In this document: positions 41,346 through 53,740 of the stretch, piece after piece | Layout: every line of letters starts with the position of its first letter | Numbering within the stretch: the first letter of the stretch is position 1 | Program-made: the position numbers and the translations under genes | The notes under the pieces: model-generated | Seen by the model: the letters and a program-made list of their open reading frames with translations, nothing else | Told to the model about the DNA's origin: nothing | Databases searched by the model: none | From: Sycobia sp. Sy_11 | Lineage: Eukaryota; Arthropoda; Insecta; Hymenoptera; Epichrysomallidae | Direction: 5' to 3' | Assembly (NCBI GenBank): GCA_018907035.1 | Contig: JACCIC010000301.1 | Coordinates: 124,001 to 188,000, forward strand | DNA length: 64,000 nt

Positions 41346-43734
41346 GTACTTATACGCATACAATAAAAAAGTAGCAACGAGGGGGACACCAAAAAAAAGA
41401 AAACAGAGGAAATAGTACATAGTAAATATACCTCGCTTCGCTCGGGCGGCAAACGTACGCTCGTCAGAAAACGCCTTATTTTTTTTCCTTGTGTCTATTT
41501 TTTTCCCTTGTCCTATTTTCCCATACGATAACGCTTTTTCTTTCTCAAAGAAATGTACAAAAAATTGAACGGCAAACTCACAGAATTAAAGAATGTCAAA
41601 CCCCCCCTCCATGTGTTAGTCATGCTTAGATAGAGCAAGCAGATATAAAATCTAAAGGTCTAAATGATACTCGTTCTGAAATAAGTTGCCCTAACATAAA
41701 ATGTAATTCGTTGGATTTGAAAAAAAAAAATATTATCGGTTTTCTCTTAAGGTTATACGTGCAATTTACTCGAATCGACTAAAATAAAATTAAATTATTT
41801 TCTCTTATTTGGAAATTGCTATAGTATGTTAAGAAGAGATGTAGGATTGGATGCTGTGGGTGCAGGAGGTGAACTCCCCTTTTCTATAAATAAATAAGAC
41901 TAATCAATTGAAGATTATAAGTTTGTTAATAATCTACGCTCAAATTAAAATTTTAAAATATTTAATAGTATAATAAATAGAATTTAAAATTAAAACTAAT
42001 TAAAAAAAAGATATAGATAATTTTTAATGCTTAAAAAACATAAAAATTTTTATAATAAATTTCAGATATAATATAAATCTTATTTTATTTAAAAATCTTG
42101 AATACCTAACTCAAAGTGCAAAAAAAAGGTCGAGCCCGCGGTCGACTGGTGCATATACTTGTAAGTCTAAACATCGTAAATGCCAGATATTATGCAGGGA
42201 CGGAAAACTGAGAATCCTACCGGACTACACGGTTCCGTTCATTCACTTTTCCTCCCAAGGGAGGAAAAGTAAAATTCTGCTTGCTGATTGGTCGGGACGC
42301 GGTCATAAACACTTTTCCTCTCCAGGGAGGAAAATTACTATTTTGCTCCCTCTAGACAGTTGCAGAAAATCGTATTTTGCGTCTCGAGTGCGGGCAAATA
42401 AATTTTCTGTCCCTCTCTCTCTCTTTTTTTGTAACAATGACTTGGATAGTCAACACACATCTATGATTAGTTATCTTGATATAGTAGTCCTCTCACATGG
42501 TTCCTTGCCCTGTCATTATTGGTTTCAGCTACTATTTTTACTAAGTTATTTTATTTTTAGATTAAGTTAATGTTACATTATTAGTTTATTCTTGTATTTA
42601 TTATATAATAGCTTTATTATTATATAATAGCTTATTATATCATAGCTAATAAAGAGAGAACAAGTCCAATATTGGAACGTTATTATAATTAAGAAGGTTA
42701 CTTATATCCGGTTCGTTAAGATGCTTCCTGCATCTATTTGTTGAGATCAGTATCTCAATTATGTATATTATGTAATGTATATTAATCAATATATTAATTA
42801 GATAAATGAATTACATGTATTACTTAGAAAAGTAAAAAAAAATCGGCATTTGCTTCCTTGCTTCCTTTCAGCTTAGCGAGCTTTGTCTGTACTTGACTAC
42901 AGGTAAACTGCCAATAACTTTTTCTACAAAAAATTTTTAATTTTCACGAAAATTATCTGGAATTAATTTCCACTATTTTGGTGATTATTTCCAGCTTCCT
43001 CCACTTTACAGAGTTGAAAAATTTGAACTCCTTCCTGGGAATTGTTCTCTTTTAATTTCTTGTTATATGTGCCTATACTCCAATCGTATAGGTTATGCCT
43101 ACCAAAAAGAGAAAAGGTGAGGGAGAGAATGGAGAAGAGAAATTCTTCAACTAGTTGAGCCACTTTTCATTTTTTTGGAGTGGTGTTGTTCCTATACGAT
43201 GATTCAATATAAAGGTGAAGGGAATGGAAGCGTCACCGATAACAGGGGGGAGGTGTAGACTATACACACTGGGTGTTATACGTTGTTTGCTTTTTTTTCA
43301 ATGATGAGACTCGTTTTCCATACTGGTACATTTTTCTTCTGATGAATATGGAATGATTACTTGACAATACTTTAAAAATTGTTACTATCTTTAATGTGAT
43401 ACATAGAATAATATTAGTTCCAAGATTCATGTGCCATATCGTTAAAAGTATAAAGGGACAGGGATGATAAAATATTTATATGGTTTCACACACAATAAGA
43501 GAGGAAACGATACTTAATATATTAATTCAATATCGTTATCAGTTATCAATCATTATCAGTTTTATACATATTATATATGGAGCATAAATATAAATATATA
43601 GATTCAAACAGAATAATAATATAAATGATATGTATGTAGTATGTGTATATAAGAAATATTTGAATAAGCCGGTATTATATATGTAAATTTTTCAGAAGGT
43701 AATATTTATCTTTGGTGTGAGCACAACAAGCACA
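41346..43734. other. Unassigned DNA, mostly AT-rich
   Basis: No gene was recognised. 41425-41530 contains a CTCGCTTCGCTCGGGCGGCA tract followed by three TTTTTTTCC-TTGT repeats. 42120-42430 is GC-richer, with two dyad motifs around an inverted CCAAT box (GATTGG, about 42284). The minus-strand frame at 42963-43163 has no family features. Confidence 0.4.
42245..42270. repeat. Perfect 12-bp palindrome
   Basis: ACTTTTCCTCCC, AA, GGGAGGAAAAGT. A second, imperfect version (TTTTCCTC, 6 bases, GAGGAAAA) lies about 65 bp further at about 42313-42334. The pair bracket GATTGGTCGGGACGCGG and look like a regulatory dyad in a promoter-like tract. Confidence 0.85.
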
Positions 43735-44073
43735 TTAAGTTTAAGAGGTATTCGACTTAAAGTCTACCTTTGCTTACGTGACTTCTTCGGTGGCAAGTAG
43801 CCTTAGCTTATTTGCCTTATATACTTTTTGCAGCTAGGCTCCTGGCCCGCCGCCGCGCACGTGCCCCGCGATCACCGCGTACCGCGTAGCGGTTATGTAG
43901 GTGTAGCTGTATGTAGAGTTGCACCGTTCATGTACCTTATATAGTACACCGTTCCGTATCGTGCCGTTTATTCTCCGTATCATTGAACTTTAGCATCCCG
44001 TTCCGTGTCCCTTTTTACCCCGTACTTAGTGCTTTGAATAAAAATTTTAAAACAACAAAAAAAAAAAAAAATT
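43735..44073 (+). mobile_element. LTR-like or retroposed sequence ending in AATAAA and poly(A)
   Basis: A GC-richer 300-bp unit with a TATA-like CTTATATAG at about 43941, the words CCGTTCCGT and CCGTATC repeated, AATAAA at about 44038-44043 and an A-run at 44059-44073. This fits an LTR or a retroposed transcript. No coding frame. Confidence 0.4.
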
Positions 44074-45030
44074 AAAAATTAAATTATGAGATCGTGAACA
44101 CTTTTTTTTACGATATATATTATACAATAGTACAAGTGCTATACAAGAATAACAAACAATACATTCTAGTTATAAACGTCGAAAAAGAAAGAAGCTATAC
44201 ATTGTGGAGGATAATTATTGACATAAACCTATTATAATGTCAACATAATGTTAACATAAATTGATAACATTATCATGAGTATTAATACAACTACATAACT
44301 TAATAGAAGTAAACCAGAATAGAAGACCATTCAGAAAAATAATATTATATAATAATAATAACATTATTATACAATAACATTATAATATTAAATACATAGA
44401 AAAATAACAGGACGAGCTGAAAATCATATCATGAGATAATACTAATATTATCTAATATTAATGTTATCATAAAATTAATATGATTATTTCATAATAATAA
44501 TTTTATAAAATAGTACTAACATCATCTGATAATAATAATAAACAAATAAATAACCTAAAATATTGGAATAATCAAACGAATTTTATGTAATGTTGCTAAA
44601 TATAGTATAATAAGAAGAGAATACAACAACAGTAATATTAAATAATAGCACTAATATTATTTAATAACGATAGTACTATATAACAAACGACATCACAAAA
44701 TGTGGTGATAATAAATAATTAGAATAAACTAAAATTTTAGAATAAAAACTTTTAGTAAAGATTGCTGAATGCAGCATACTAAAAAAAATATATATATTTA
44801 TATAAATAAACGATAACAATTGTTTATTAGCCTTATTTATCTATCAGGTCAAGGCATTAACACCTAAGGGCGGGTGCTATGAACAGATAGACACGATCGT
44901 CGAACGTTATTAATAGTATAACCTCATTTTAAGTACATTGTACTGATTCTCGTCTCTTGAGAAACAATAGAAAAAAAGGGATTCCTTCGAATTCACAGAG
45001 TTATATCTGTAAACCTCAATTGACTTGCTT
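44074..45030. other. AT-rich DNA with repetitive ATA/ATT words
   Basis: Many short AATAATATTA-type words; no gene seen. 44860-44960 is the likely leader side of the following Gypsy element, but no LTR was identified. Confidence 0.5.
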
Positions 45031-45032
45031 AA

Positions 45033-46265
45033 TATGGACCATCGAGGAACGGCTAACATCATGCGGGAACAGGATAAAAATCCTGGACAGGATCACCCCA
45101 ACGTCCCCGAAATTCCAGATGCCTTGAGCTCAACAGCTCTCGTGGTAGATCACTCGCCACAGACACTCACTGGCCCCTCAAAACAGTAAAAGACCGAACA
45201 AAGGAGCCACCCGGTCATAACACGGATCTAGCAGGAAATATGGAGATTCCCCCAGCCACAGTAAACGGCTGACCGTATATGCCAGGCATGTGGCCCTATC
45301 AACACCCAGCAATGCTACCGCAGTACCCGACAACGTACTCAAACCCACCGAATTTACCGCCAGAAATGCAGCCAGTCCCCTCAGAAACTAGAAAGATGAC
45401 CTCGAATAGATCTTTCGAGAATACTTACTGGAAGGAAACGTGCACTGAGCAGTTATTAGGACAGTGGCGCGTACAATTTACGGGAGCTCCTCGAGAAGAC
45501 GTCGAGGAATTCATCGAACAATTAGAGGAGACAATGAATAGTTTGAACATCCCAGCAACGGATATAGTAAAACTAATTCCCGGAATCCTATTGGAGCAAC
45601 ACGAATCTGGGCCAGACCCCTCTACAAAAATTGGCAGACGTTAGAGCAGTTCCAAACCGCTTTGCGCCGTCAATCTAGACCAATTGACTACACGCTACGA
45701 TTAGAGGAGGAGCTACGCGATCGAACGGAAGGTTCTAAAGAACTAATAAGTTCGTATCTCCAGGACATGCGCATCTTGATTTATAAGATGGCGCCCGCGC
45801 TAGCCCTCGAAACAAAATGCATGGTGACTACAACAGCCTGCTCCGCATCAGAAAGAACGAGCAAACGCTCTAGGTTAGCAGCGATCGAAAATGATAAATT
45901 ATCAACCAACAAAAAGACCGTGACAATAGAGGAGCAATCGGCCCCGATACTAACCAGGCGCATGAACGAAGAACCACGTCAACACAACCACTGACAGGAA
46001 CCTAGAAGAAATTACAGTCCAGCTCCCAACGGTACCAGAATCGTCACCGCGACGAACCGAAGACAGGGCAAGGACGCCACCCAGAGGTCGCTAGCAGATA
46101 GCAGGGCGAAGACTCAAGGCTTTGCTGGACATGTAAACAACCGGAACAATGGGCAGATAGGTGCACCGACAGGAAGCACCTGTTTTGCTACAAATGTGGC
46201 GAGCAAAACGTTACAACGCAGGACTGTCCACGATGTGAGCCAAAAATTAAGTCGGGAAACTCATG
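45033..46265 (+). pseudogene. Gypsy 2 gag pseudogene
   Basis: Starts at the ATG at 45033 (MDHRGTAN), with stops near 45190 and 45270. The frame 45279-45644 has a Pro-rich start (MPGMWPYQHPAMLPQYP), then capsid-like sequence (EDVEEFIEQLEETMNSLNI). A frameshift leads to the frame ending at 45994, with RPIDYTLRLEEELRDR and ELISSYLQDMRILIYKM, the usual retrotransposon gag capsid. A degenerate zinc knuckle (CYKCGEQNVTTQDC, preceded by CWTCKQPEQWADRC) lies at about 46115-46235. Confidence 0.75.
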
Positions 46266-46880
46266 AGGGCAGAGGATTCAGGAGTCCGCCCTAACGCCCC
46301 TCATAACAGGACTCCAGGCGCTGAAAATAGCGACCAGTACCCCGAAGCAAAGGATGTTTCAAATACACATCCAGACCTCAAAACTAATGAAGAGGAAAAT
46401 CAATTTTTTCCTAAATATAGAATTTATGGACAAAGTTTTTCCCACACATATTGATCCGGGTGCACGAAAGTCATATATAGGCCCAGGCTCACAGAAAATA
46501 GTACGATCGGCAATTATACCCGTAATCTCGTATATGCTATCTGACGGAAAAATATGCGCAAACGAGAGAAAAGTCGATCTACTACTGAATATAGACGATC
46601 AGCAAATAAAAGCCAGATTTCAAGTGTTAAAGTCATTAAAATATGACAAGATAATAGGAATGGACTTACATGTGCTAATTAAAGTCACTATCAACTTTGC
46701 TAACGCAACATGGCGCACATCTCGGATACTCATCAGGCACTTTGCTAAAAACAAAACAGCCTAAGTGAGACCACCACAGCCATAGCAGCCGTCCACGGCG
46801 TAGCACGGTTAGGTAGTCTAGAATGCGATGAACTCAATAGGGGATTAAACCACCTAATACTTGAACCGAGCGTAAAGCTT
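46266..46880 (+). pseudogene. Gypsy 2 aspartic protease, inactive
   Basis: The frame 46354-46764 holds a retropepsin-like domain: active site HIDPGARKSYIG, where the family has D-S/T-G, so the middle residue has become Pro; then KIIGMDLHVLIKVTINFANA near the end. Compare MILGMDILKSVKMMVNFADA in the copy at 41.2 kb. Confidence 0.75.
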
Positions 46881-46891
46881 TAGCTACCCGC

Positions 46892-48230
46892 ATGCAGCCG
46901 CATCAGATAGACGTGCATAGACATCGCCGTATAAAACTGCGCTTACGGCGAATCCCAGATAAGCTGCTGAAGCAGGCACACGCAGAAATTGATCGACTCC
47001 TAGCCGAGGGCATCATTGAGCCATGCGAGAGTCCGTGGAGTAGTTACCCCGTAATAGTGCCTAAAAAAGACGGCGAAATTAGATTTTGCATTGATTACCG
47101 GGCAGTCAACGCTATCACCAGAAAGGACGCATATCCATTACTACATATGGACGTCCTTCTGGATAACCTAAGAGATGCTAGGTATTGGTCAAAAATCGAC
47201 CTAAGCTAAGCCTACCATCAAATCCCACTGGACGAAAACAGCAAGGAGTGTTCGTTGTCCCACAAAAGCCTTTTTCAGTATAAGCGTCTGTTTTATGGAC
47301 TGACCAATGCCCTCGCCATATTCCAGAGCGGTATGGACCTCGTCTTCAGACCGGAGTAGCAACCATACGTCTTAGTTTACATGGACGACATCATTCACGC
47401 CACGAAGACTTTCAAGCAGCATACTCGCGAACTAACAGCGGTAATTAACCGCTTATACGAAGTTGGTCTCCAAATCAACATGGAGAAATCCGAGTTTTGC
47501 TGCGCGGAGGTCAAATATCTGAGATGCATCGTAGACGAGGACGGGCTCCGTACAAATCCTCGAAAATTCGACCCGTAAGCGAATACCCGAGGCCTACTAT
47601 AATCTATTATATAGGTTATAGCCTACTATAACCTACTATACCCGAGGCCTACACTAATCTGAGACCATTACGGGCATTTCTAGGCATGGTCGGGTGGTAC
47701 GCTCGGTTCATAAAAGACCTTGCAAACATCAAGCTATCCCTCACGAAGTTACTGAAAAAAAATATAATAATAACAGGAAGCTTTTGATAAGCTCCGCATA
47801 CTGTTGACACAACTGCCGGTCCTAGCGCGTCCCGTGCAAAAAGAACTTTATACCTTGCAAACAGACGCAAGTAACTGAGCCCTCGGGGCGGTGCTAAGTC
47901 AAAACAATCTAGGCGAAGAGCACCCAATCGCGTATGCAAGCCGGGAACTTACCCAGGCAGAATCAAATTACACGGTCACCGAAAAGGAATGTCTAGCTGC
48001 CTTATGGACCGTAGAAAAGTTTCGTGATTACTTGCTAGGTGAAAAATTCACTGTCATAACAGACCACAGTAGCCTAAAATGGATCCACACGCTCAAAAAT
48101 CCGATAGGTCGCCTAGCAAGATGGGTGACTGCATTGCAGACGTACAATATGACAATAAAGCACGGAAAAGGAGCATTACATCATGTATCAGATGCCCTCT
48201 CAAAATTCCCCCTCCAACGCCCCGAATCCT
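46892..48230 (+). pseudogene. Gypsy 2 reverse transcriptase-RNase H pseudogene
   Basis: RT starts in the frame 46892-47209 (EGIIEPCESPWSSYPVIVPK, then IDYRAVNAITRKDAYPL, WSKIDLS) and stops. After a shift it continues with YKRLFYGLTN-like sequence and VYMDDIIHATKTF (near 47375-47410, catalytic pair present), then LRTNPRKFDP. A 60-bp AT-rich insertion with repeated CTACTATA-TCTA words sits at 47590-47650. RNase H (47850-48230) has YTLQTDAS, EKECLAALWTVEKFRDYLLG, ITDHSSLKWIH and the HVSDALSKFP end. The frame 47891-48559 is open through RNase H into the integrase N-terminus. Confidence 0.8.
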
Positions 48231-49450
48231 CTACCACAACCCTCACGACCATCAAGGAAGACAACTGGTACAAGAATAAAACCAGAGAAATCAAAGAACA
48301 CACGGAAAAATATTCCGACTGGATAATAAAAAACGGCCTCATTTACAAACACCGCCCAAATGAGCTTACGCACATATTAGGCGAAAGCAAGGGTGATTGG
48401 AATACTTCAGGGCACTTCGGAGTCGAAAAACTGATCCGCAAATTACTACTGGCCTGGAATGCGAAGATATGTATACCAGTACGTCAAGCACTGCCCGAAA
48501 TGCCAAATTTATATGGTATATCAATGCGGGCCCACAGGAATAATGACAATTTCAAATAGAAGGGCTGTGGACCAGCGTTGCAGCAGAAATTATGGGGCCC
48601 TTCCCGGCTAATAAGGGACTGTACAAGTATCTCCTCCTATTTCAGGACTTATTCACCCAATACGTAGAAATCAGGCCACTTAAAAAAGCGAACGATCAAA
48701 CAATCGCTAAAGCATTTGAGGAGAAAATAATCTTCAAATGGGGTTCCCAAGTACATGATAACAGAAAACGGTACGGAATTTGCGAACAATTAGCTCAAGG
48801 TCAATCTGGACGTTACACACCAACTAATAGCACCATATCATGCCCAGGCATACCCAGTACAATGGGTGAACAGAGTGATTAAAACGACGATAGCAACATT
48901 CGTGAAAAACGACCACAAAGACTGGGACTTACACCTCCCATAACTAGCATTTGCAGTGAATACCGCTGTGTACACGAGCATCGTCGGCCTTTTTGAATTT
49001 CGACGTACCGACAATCTCAGGGAGCGGCGTTGCAAATGCAAAGTTTATCACAAACCGATTGGCTGAGTCGTATGAAAACTTTGGCAGCAATTCATATGAT
49101 GGTGAAAGACCACTTAAGTATCACTAGCAAAACCAAGCTAAATATTATAACAAAGGCCGAAGACAAGAGAACTTTCATGTGAACGACTGGGTGTGCAGAC
49201 GAAACCATGTCTTATCATCAGGCCCAGACAAATTTGCGCCCAAATTATGTAGCACCCAGTCAAATCATAAAAAAGATCTCGCCCATAGTCTTCCAAACTA
49301 GGCATCTGAACGATGGCAGAATAAATAGAGTCCATATTGTCGGACTTAAAAAAATACTAACCACCTAACACTCAAAATTTTATTCCAGATCGTAATAACA
49401 ACAGCCATAATATAAGGCATCGGAAGAGGCCGAGGCTTACGAAGGTCGAT
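48231..49450 (+). pseudogene. Gypsy 2 integrase pseudogene
   Basis: The N-terminal zinc region (SGHFGVEKLIRKLLLAW, then a degenerate HCPKCQ-like stretch) ends the frame 47891-48559. The catalytic core follows in 48592-48882 with MGPFPANKGLYKYLLLFQDL, missing the usual D-x-M/L/V-GP start, and KANDQTIAKAFEEKI. The second catalytic region (48740-48890) is shifted between frames. The C-terminal part near 49140-49370 has YYNKGRRQENFHVNDWVCRR. Confidence 0.75.
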
Positions 49451-50340
49451 ATTATCCGACCAATCGCATCAAATAGGAGAGATAAACATCCGAAAGCCAA
49501 CGAACGTGAAAGCGCCGTGTGCGCAAGCACATCCGGGTTCCCCAATAATAAAACATACGGTCGTCAACCCTATAGAAGAGCAGGCTTTGAAAGAACTCGA
49601 ACAAGGCCAACTGATAGACATCGACGTATTTGAAATATATGACGTCATTCCTGTAAATCCCAGTCCCCCCCCCAACAATCCGTACAGCGGCAGTGCGACA
49701 ATCCCCCCCCCCATCGACCCTTACCGTTGAGAACGACGACTTCCGCGGAGGAGAAAACGCACAGGAGTGTGCCCGTGCAGAAAGACGTAAAACTACCACA
49801 ACATCATTATAAGAGGCACGTCCGGAAAGACGTAAAACTACCACAATCTCACTAGAGCAGGACCGTCCTGAAAGACTATCACAACATCAGGTGCAGAAAT
49901 AGAAGAGGTCCCTCCGGAAAGACGTAAAACTACCGAGATAAGGAGAAGAGATGCAGAAAGAAGGAAGAAAAGAAGAAGAAGTATAGGAAGAATGTAGAGA
50001 AAGCAAGAAAGAAGAAACGGATTGGATCTATAATCCATTTGCTCAGAGATACGAGGATCTTGGGGGAAAAGATTGCGATGGGCGAGAGTGATAGCTATGA
50101 CTCCCATAAGACGGGGCCGCTAGAGGCGTTCCGTAGAAAGGTAATCCGTACACCGAAACCCGCGAGAAGCAATACCATACACGTCCGCGAGGCAAATCAG
50201 ATCAATCTTCCCGTTACTGTATAAACCAGGCCCGGAAATCCGTCAGTCTGCTCCCAAAAAGCAGCTCGTATGCAAACCAGCTGTTCCAATTGTTTATGTA
50301 AGCACACCAGAAGACGGCGAGGTGCGCCTATACCGTGACA
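49451..50340 (+). other. Region after integrase with Pro-rich frame and short repeats
   Basis: The frame 49506-49730 has EEQALKELEQGQLIDIDVFE and a Pro-rich end (SPPPNNPYSG, then PPPIDPYR). It is followed by the four-copy AGACGTAAAACTACC repeat (49780-49945), an A/G-rich stretch, and the frame 50039-50224 with TGPLEAFRRKVIRTPKPARS. I do not recognise a family. It may be the end of the element or the start of a gag-like gene leading into 50345. Confidence 0.35.
49780..49945 (+). repeat. Four interspersed AAGACGTAAAACTACC repeats
   Basis: Copies begin at about 49782, 49826, 49871 (shortened, AAAGACTATCAC) and 49918. Three are preceded by GTCCGGA-, GTCCTGA- or CTCCGGA-like words. Confidence 0.8.
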
Positions 50341-50344
50341 ACTT

Positions 50345-50968
50345 TTGCGTCTTCATGCGCTCGGTCGCAACACAAAAGACAGGCCGTTGGAAAAGTACTC
50401 AAAATCCCAAGGTGACAAAAAAACAACGGATACACAATACCACCAGCTCAGTAGGAGCACTACTGGCATCTCCGCCCCTCAATTTTACTCCCCCCTACGC
50501 CCACATCCTTCACCACCTGCTAGGCCAATTTCACAATTGGGAATTGTGCCCAATAAGCACACAACAGTACCCCCACACGGCTGTTGGAACTGTGGTCAAA
50601 CCGGACATGAGTACGCCACCTGCCCACACCCGCGAAGCAAGAAATTCCGCTATAAGTGTGGCAGGGCGGATCGCGACGTGCGCACCTTAATAAAATACCG
50701 CAACCTGTGCATGCATCCAAGATCGTGCAACGCACGTCCTATCGTCTCGGGAGGGGGAGGGTGCTGCGCAGCTGGAGACATAGGCGAAGACGACATGACA
50801 GGCGTCTATGCAAAGTGTGGGATATGGAACAGGCACGAGAGAGTAGCGAGGGGCCCACAGTTGCACAAACCGTGCAAGAGGTGGCAAGCGCGACGAAAAA
50901 TGGTCCCTGAAATACCAGCCATTATACCTGGAAGCGTACAAAACACTAATTATAAATGGCCAATATAG
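50345..50968 (+). CDS. Gag-like frame with CCHC zinc knuckle
   Basis: 207 open codons. A basic, Pro/Ser-rich first half is followed by a perfect CX2CX4HX4C knuckle, CWNCGQTGHEYATCPHPRS (Cys80, Cys83, His88, Cys93), and a second knuckle decayed to FRYKCGRADRDVRT. After that the frame (to residue 207) has Gly- and Cys-rich sequence with no recognisable domain, so coding may end earlier. Knuckles like these bind single-stranded nucleic acid in retrotransposon gag proteins. It lies beyond the Gypsy 2 integrase, so it belongs to a third ORF or, more likely, to remains of another element's gag. Confidence 0.5.
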   Translation: MRLHALGRNTKDRPLEKYSKSQGDKKTTDTQYHQLSRSTTGISAPQFYSPLRPHPSPPARPISQLGIVPNKHTTVPPHGCWNCGQTGHEYATCPHPRSKKFRYKCGRADRDVRTLIKYRNLCMHPRSCNARPIVSGGGGCCAAGDIGEDDMTGVYAKCGIWNRHERVARGPQLHKPCKRWQARRKMVPEIPAIIPGSVQNTNYKWPI

Positions 50969-51700
50969 ATCCCCCCCCCCAATATCGGTACACATGACCA
51001 ATACAGTTTCCTCAAGACAGTTACAAATGGCCAATATAGATCTCCCTTATGACTGTTACATGGCTAAGATAATAAATAAACTAAATTCTATAATATTGTA
51101 TTGATTTGAGATGTGTAACATTTCGTCGCTACTGCGTGCTCCGCTTCAGCAAACCTCGGCATATAATCGCGCAACCCGCCGTCAGTATCGCTTGTGCAAG
51201 TTTCTTTTAATTACCCGGTGGTACTTACACAATACGTATCGTCTACGCTGAGTCCGCTTAAACCCTTGGTCGCTCAGCCTGCCACCAAGTACTCACAATA
51301 TAAATATTTAGTTAAACTCAACTCTAACTCTCGCTAAACCCGCCAGAGTTTTAAATTAAGTCATTATTTATTCTTAAATAGTAAATCAAATTCTAAAAAG
51401 TCAAATCAAATTCATTTATATTTAACGCTTCTTTCAGTTAACCAAATATTTATTTATAATAAAAATATAATTATAAAAACATCAAAAAAAAACAAAAAAT
51501 ACAAAAATTAAATTCTAAGAAATAACAAATAAAAACATTCATTACTGCGCTACTGCGCCTTGCCCTTTGCTTTGAATATAAGGGTAGTCCATTCGCCACG
51601 GTGCGCTGTAATATAATATTATTTTAATTAAATTATAAATTTATTATTACATCGAATATAACTTATATTTTTAAATATTTAGCCCCGCATGGCTTTACAA
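50969..51700. other. Non-coding tract, possible LTR start at 51116
   Basis: Two copies of AAATGGCCAATATAGAT lie at 50955 and 51026, with a C-run after the first. TGTAACATTTCGTCGC at about 51115 and the following GC-richer 180 bp could be an LTR start. No coding sequence. Confidence 0.35.
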
Positions 51701-52330
51701 AAAATATTTTTAATTAATTGGTAAATCTAAATTTATTAGATTTTCGCCTCGCGTTCTCGAATCTCGCGCTGACTGTGCGAGAACGGGCCATCCGCTATCG
51801 CACCGACGACAGGTTTCATTTCGACTAACCGGTATCGAGGCCATTGGCACACTGAATTTTAGATCCAGTGCGTTGCTATTTAAATTTCGAGAGAGAGAGA
51901 GAGAACGGCCCCAACTCTGCGATCGTTCCTCTTTCACCACTCCGCGCCACGTATCTCATGGTGCTTGCCCCTTACCGCGCCGCACAGCACCGTTGTACTT
52001 TCGGCAATAATTCCGCGCCGCGCGCACCGCACCGTCTCTTGCCTGCGGATTTCGCGTCAGCCTGTAGAGAGAGAACGTTTGTTCGAGTGTCTTCGGGTGC
52101 GCTCGGTTTTTCTTTCTCTCCCTAATCTTTTTGCTTTTCCGCGCGATTCTTCTCGCGCGATCAATGACTTTACAGGAATTAAATATTGTATTACAATACA
52201 ATATATATTTCCATTACTTGCAATTTATTTTTATACATTATATAACAATTATTATTCTTTATATTTTACAATTTGTTATTATTTATAAATTAATAAATAT
52301 GTACGAGTTTATGGCTCGTCACACATGATA
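51700..52330 (-). mobile_element. LTR/promoter-like tract on the minus strand
   Basis: Read on the minus strand, TGTGTGACGAGCC (52325 downward) opens an AT-rich part, then a GC-rich part (51730-52140) with (CT)n, CpG-rich words and an ATTTAAATAG TATA-like motif at about 51879-51888. This suits an LTR in reverse orientation. The 3' border is unclear. Frames over it are artefacts of GC-rich DNA. Confidence 0.35.
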
Positions 52331-53740
52331 TGGCGGTAGTATTCAATTAAAGTTTATAAAATAAAAATTATTTCGATAAAAAATTATTTATTCAATTTAA
52401 TAAGCTTTAATTTAATTAAATTAGTTGATTATCTTTTGACATGTTTATTTATACAAAAATATGGATTTGTAATCAGCATTTTTAACACTTATTCCATTGT
52501 TTTACACTTATTTTTATTGTAAAAAAATCACAGTTAATTTACATTACAATATTATTTACAAATTAATGTTTTTTAACTTTTATTAATTTTAAATAATATA
52601 TATATACATATAAACATAATTTTATAATTTAATCATTTTTATTTCTTTGAAAAAATACTGAAAACTATTTTTTACCTAATCGGTTCTTAAAGCGCCAATC
52701 TGAAGGTTGTCTTCTGATTCGCAGTCTACAGTCTTCGCCACTAATGTTCTGTATATAGCTCATGATATAGCTAAACTTTCTTTTGATTCATTGGTAATAA
52801 TAATTGTTAACCCTATAAGCTTCAATGTTATGCTGTCTTTTAACTATCAGTTCGTTTAGGGGATTACAATTGTATTTTTTTGAACGAATGTATAAACGAA
52901 TGAATTTTGGAATAATTTTATTGATTATTGTTATATGAAAAAAATTTTTAAAATAATGCAGATATATACTCAGTCGTTCATTAGAAGTACCGTAGATAAA
53001 ACTTGCGGCACGAACAATTTTTTTGTAAGCTCTTTTTTCACAAGATCTTTTGTGTAAACCTTTGAGCGCTACATAGATGTATTATGCATATATGTTTGTC
53101 TGAAAATATATAATAATATAGCTTTTTTATAAAATTTATTCTAAAACATATAAAGGAAATGAGTATAAACATATATTTAAAGCACATGGTCTCCTTTAGT
53201 TGATTGAATTCGTACGATATTGAATTTGTCTTGCTGCTCCATCTCTTTTAATATGCAGTAACTACATTTCTGCCTGTTTTGCCTACAACTGTAGTTATTT
53301 ATTGGGTATATGATTACATTGTTAATGCAATTTACTTTTTCTGTTTTCTCAAAATGTGTGGTATATAGAGCGATAAAACAAATTTTATTTCGTTCATTAT
53401 TTTATTCTACAAGTGTGATAACTCGAATTAGATGCTTAACTAGTGCATAGAATTCGCAATAAATGTTTTCTTTGGAAAATCTGAAACACACTACGTTGCG
53501 TGCGGCAGACGATTTGTAAGACCAAACTTTTGAAATTCTTTTTCCCTAATTTAAAAAAATAGATTAATTAATATCTCAGTTTTCCCATTTGTAGAATAAT
53601 CTGAAGAATTTTGTAAAATGTGTTTTCACTAAATAATGCGAAATGACGATGAAAAACCGGAAAAGTACATTGTTTCCGGCTTAGTATTTCATCGCAGTGC
53701 TACGAATACTGTAAGGAACATTCTTAAGTAGTAGGTAACA
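52331..53740. other. AT-rich DNA, no confident gene
   Basis: Two short minus-strand stretches look slightly coding: about 52689-52760 (ending at a GTAAAA donor-like site) and about 53170-53290 (Cys-containing, ends in a stop). Neither has a family signature, so they are not called. Confidence 0.4.

Larger units (their letters stand above)
45033..49450 (+). mobile_element. Ty3/Gypsy LTR retrotransposon 2, internal region
   Basis: Gag, protease, RT, RNase H and integrase follow one another on the plus strand with many stops and shifts. The relative at 40740-41345 shows the family is repeated. Flanking LTRs could not be paired. A zinc-knuckle frame follows at 50345. Confidence 0.85.

Noticed and set aside
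42963..43163. Minus-strand 66-codon frame with a hydrophobic start
   Set aside because: No family similarity recognised; length is expected by chance.
50656..51034. Overlapping frames on both strands around the GC-rich zinc-knuckle region
   Set aside because: Only the frame with the perfect CCHC motif has support.
52689..53290. Two short minus-strand exon-like stretches, one Cys-containing
   Set aside because: No recognisable domain and only weak splice-like signals.
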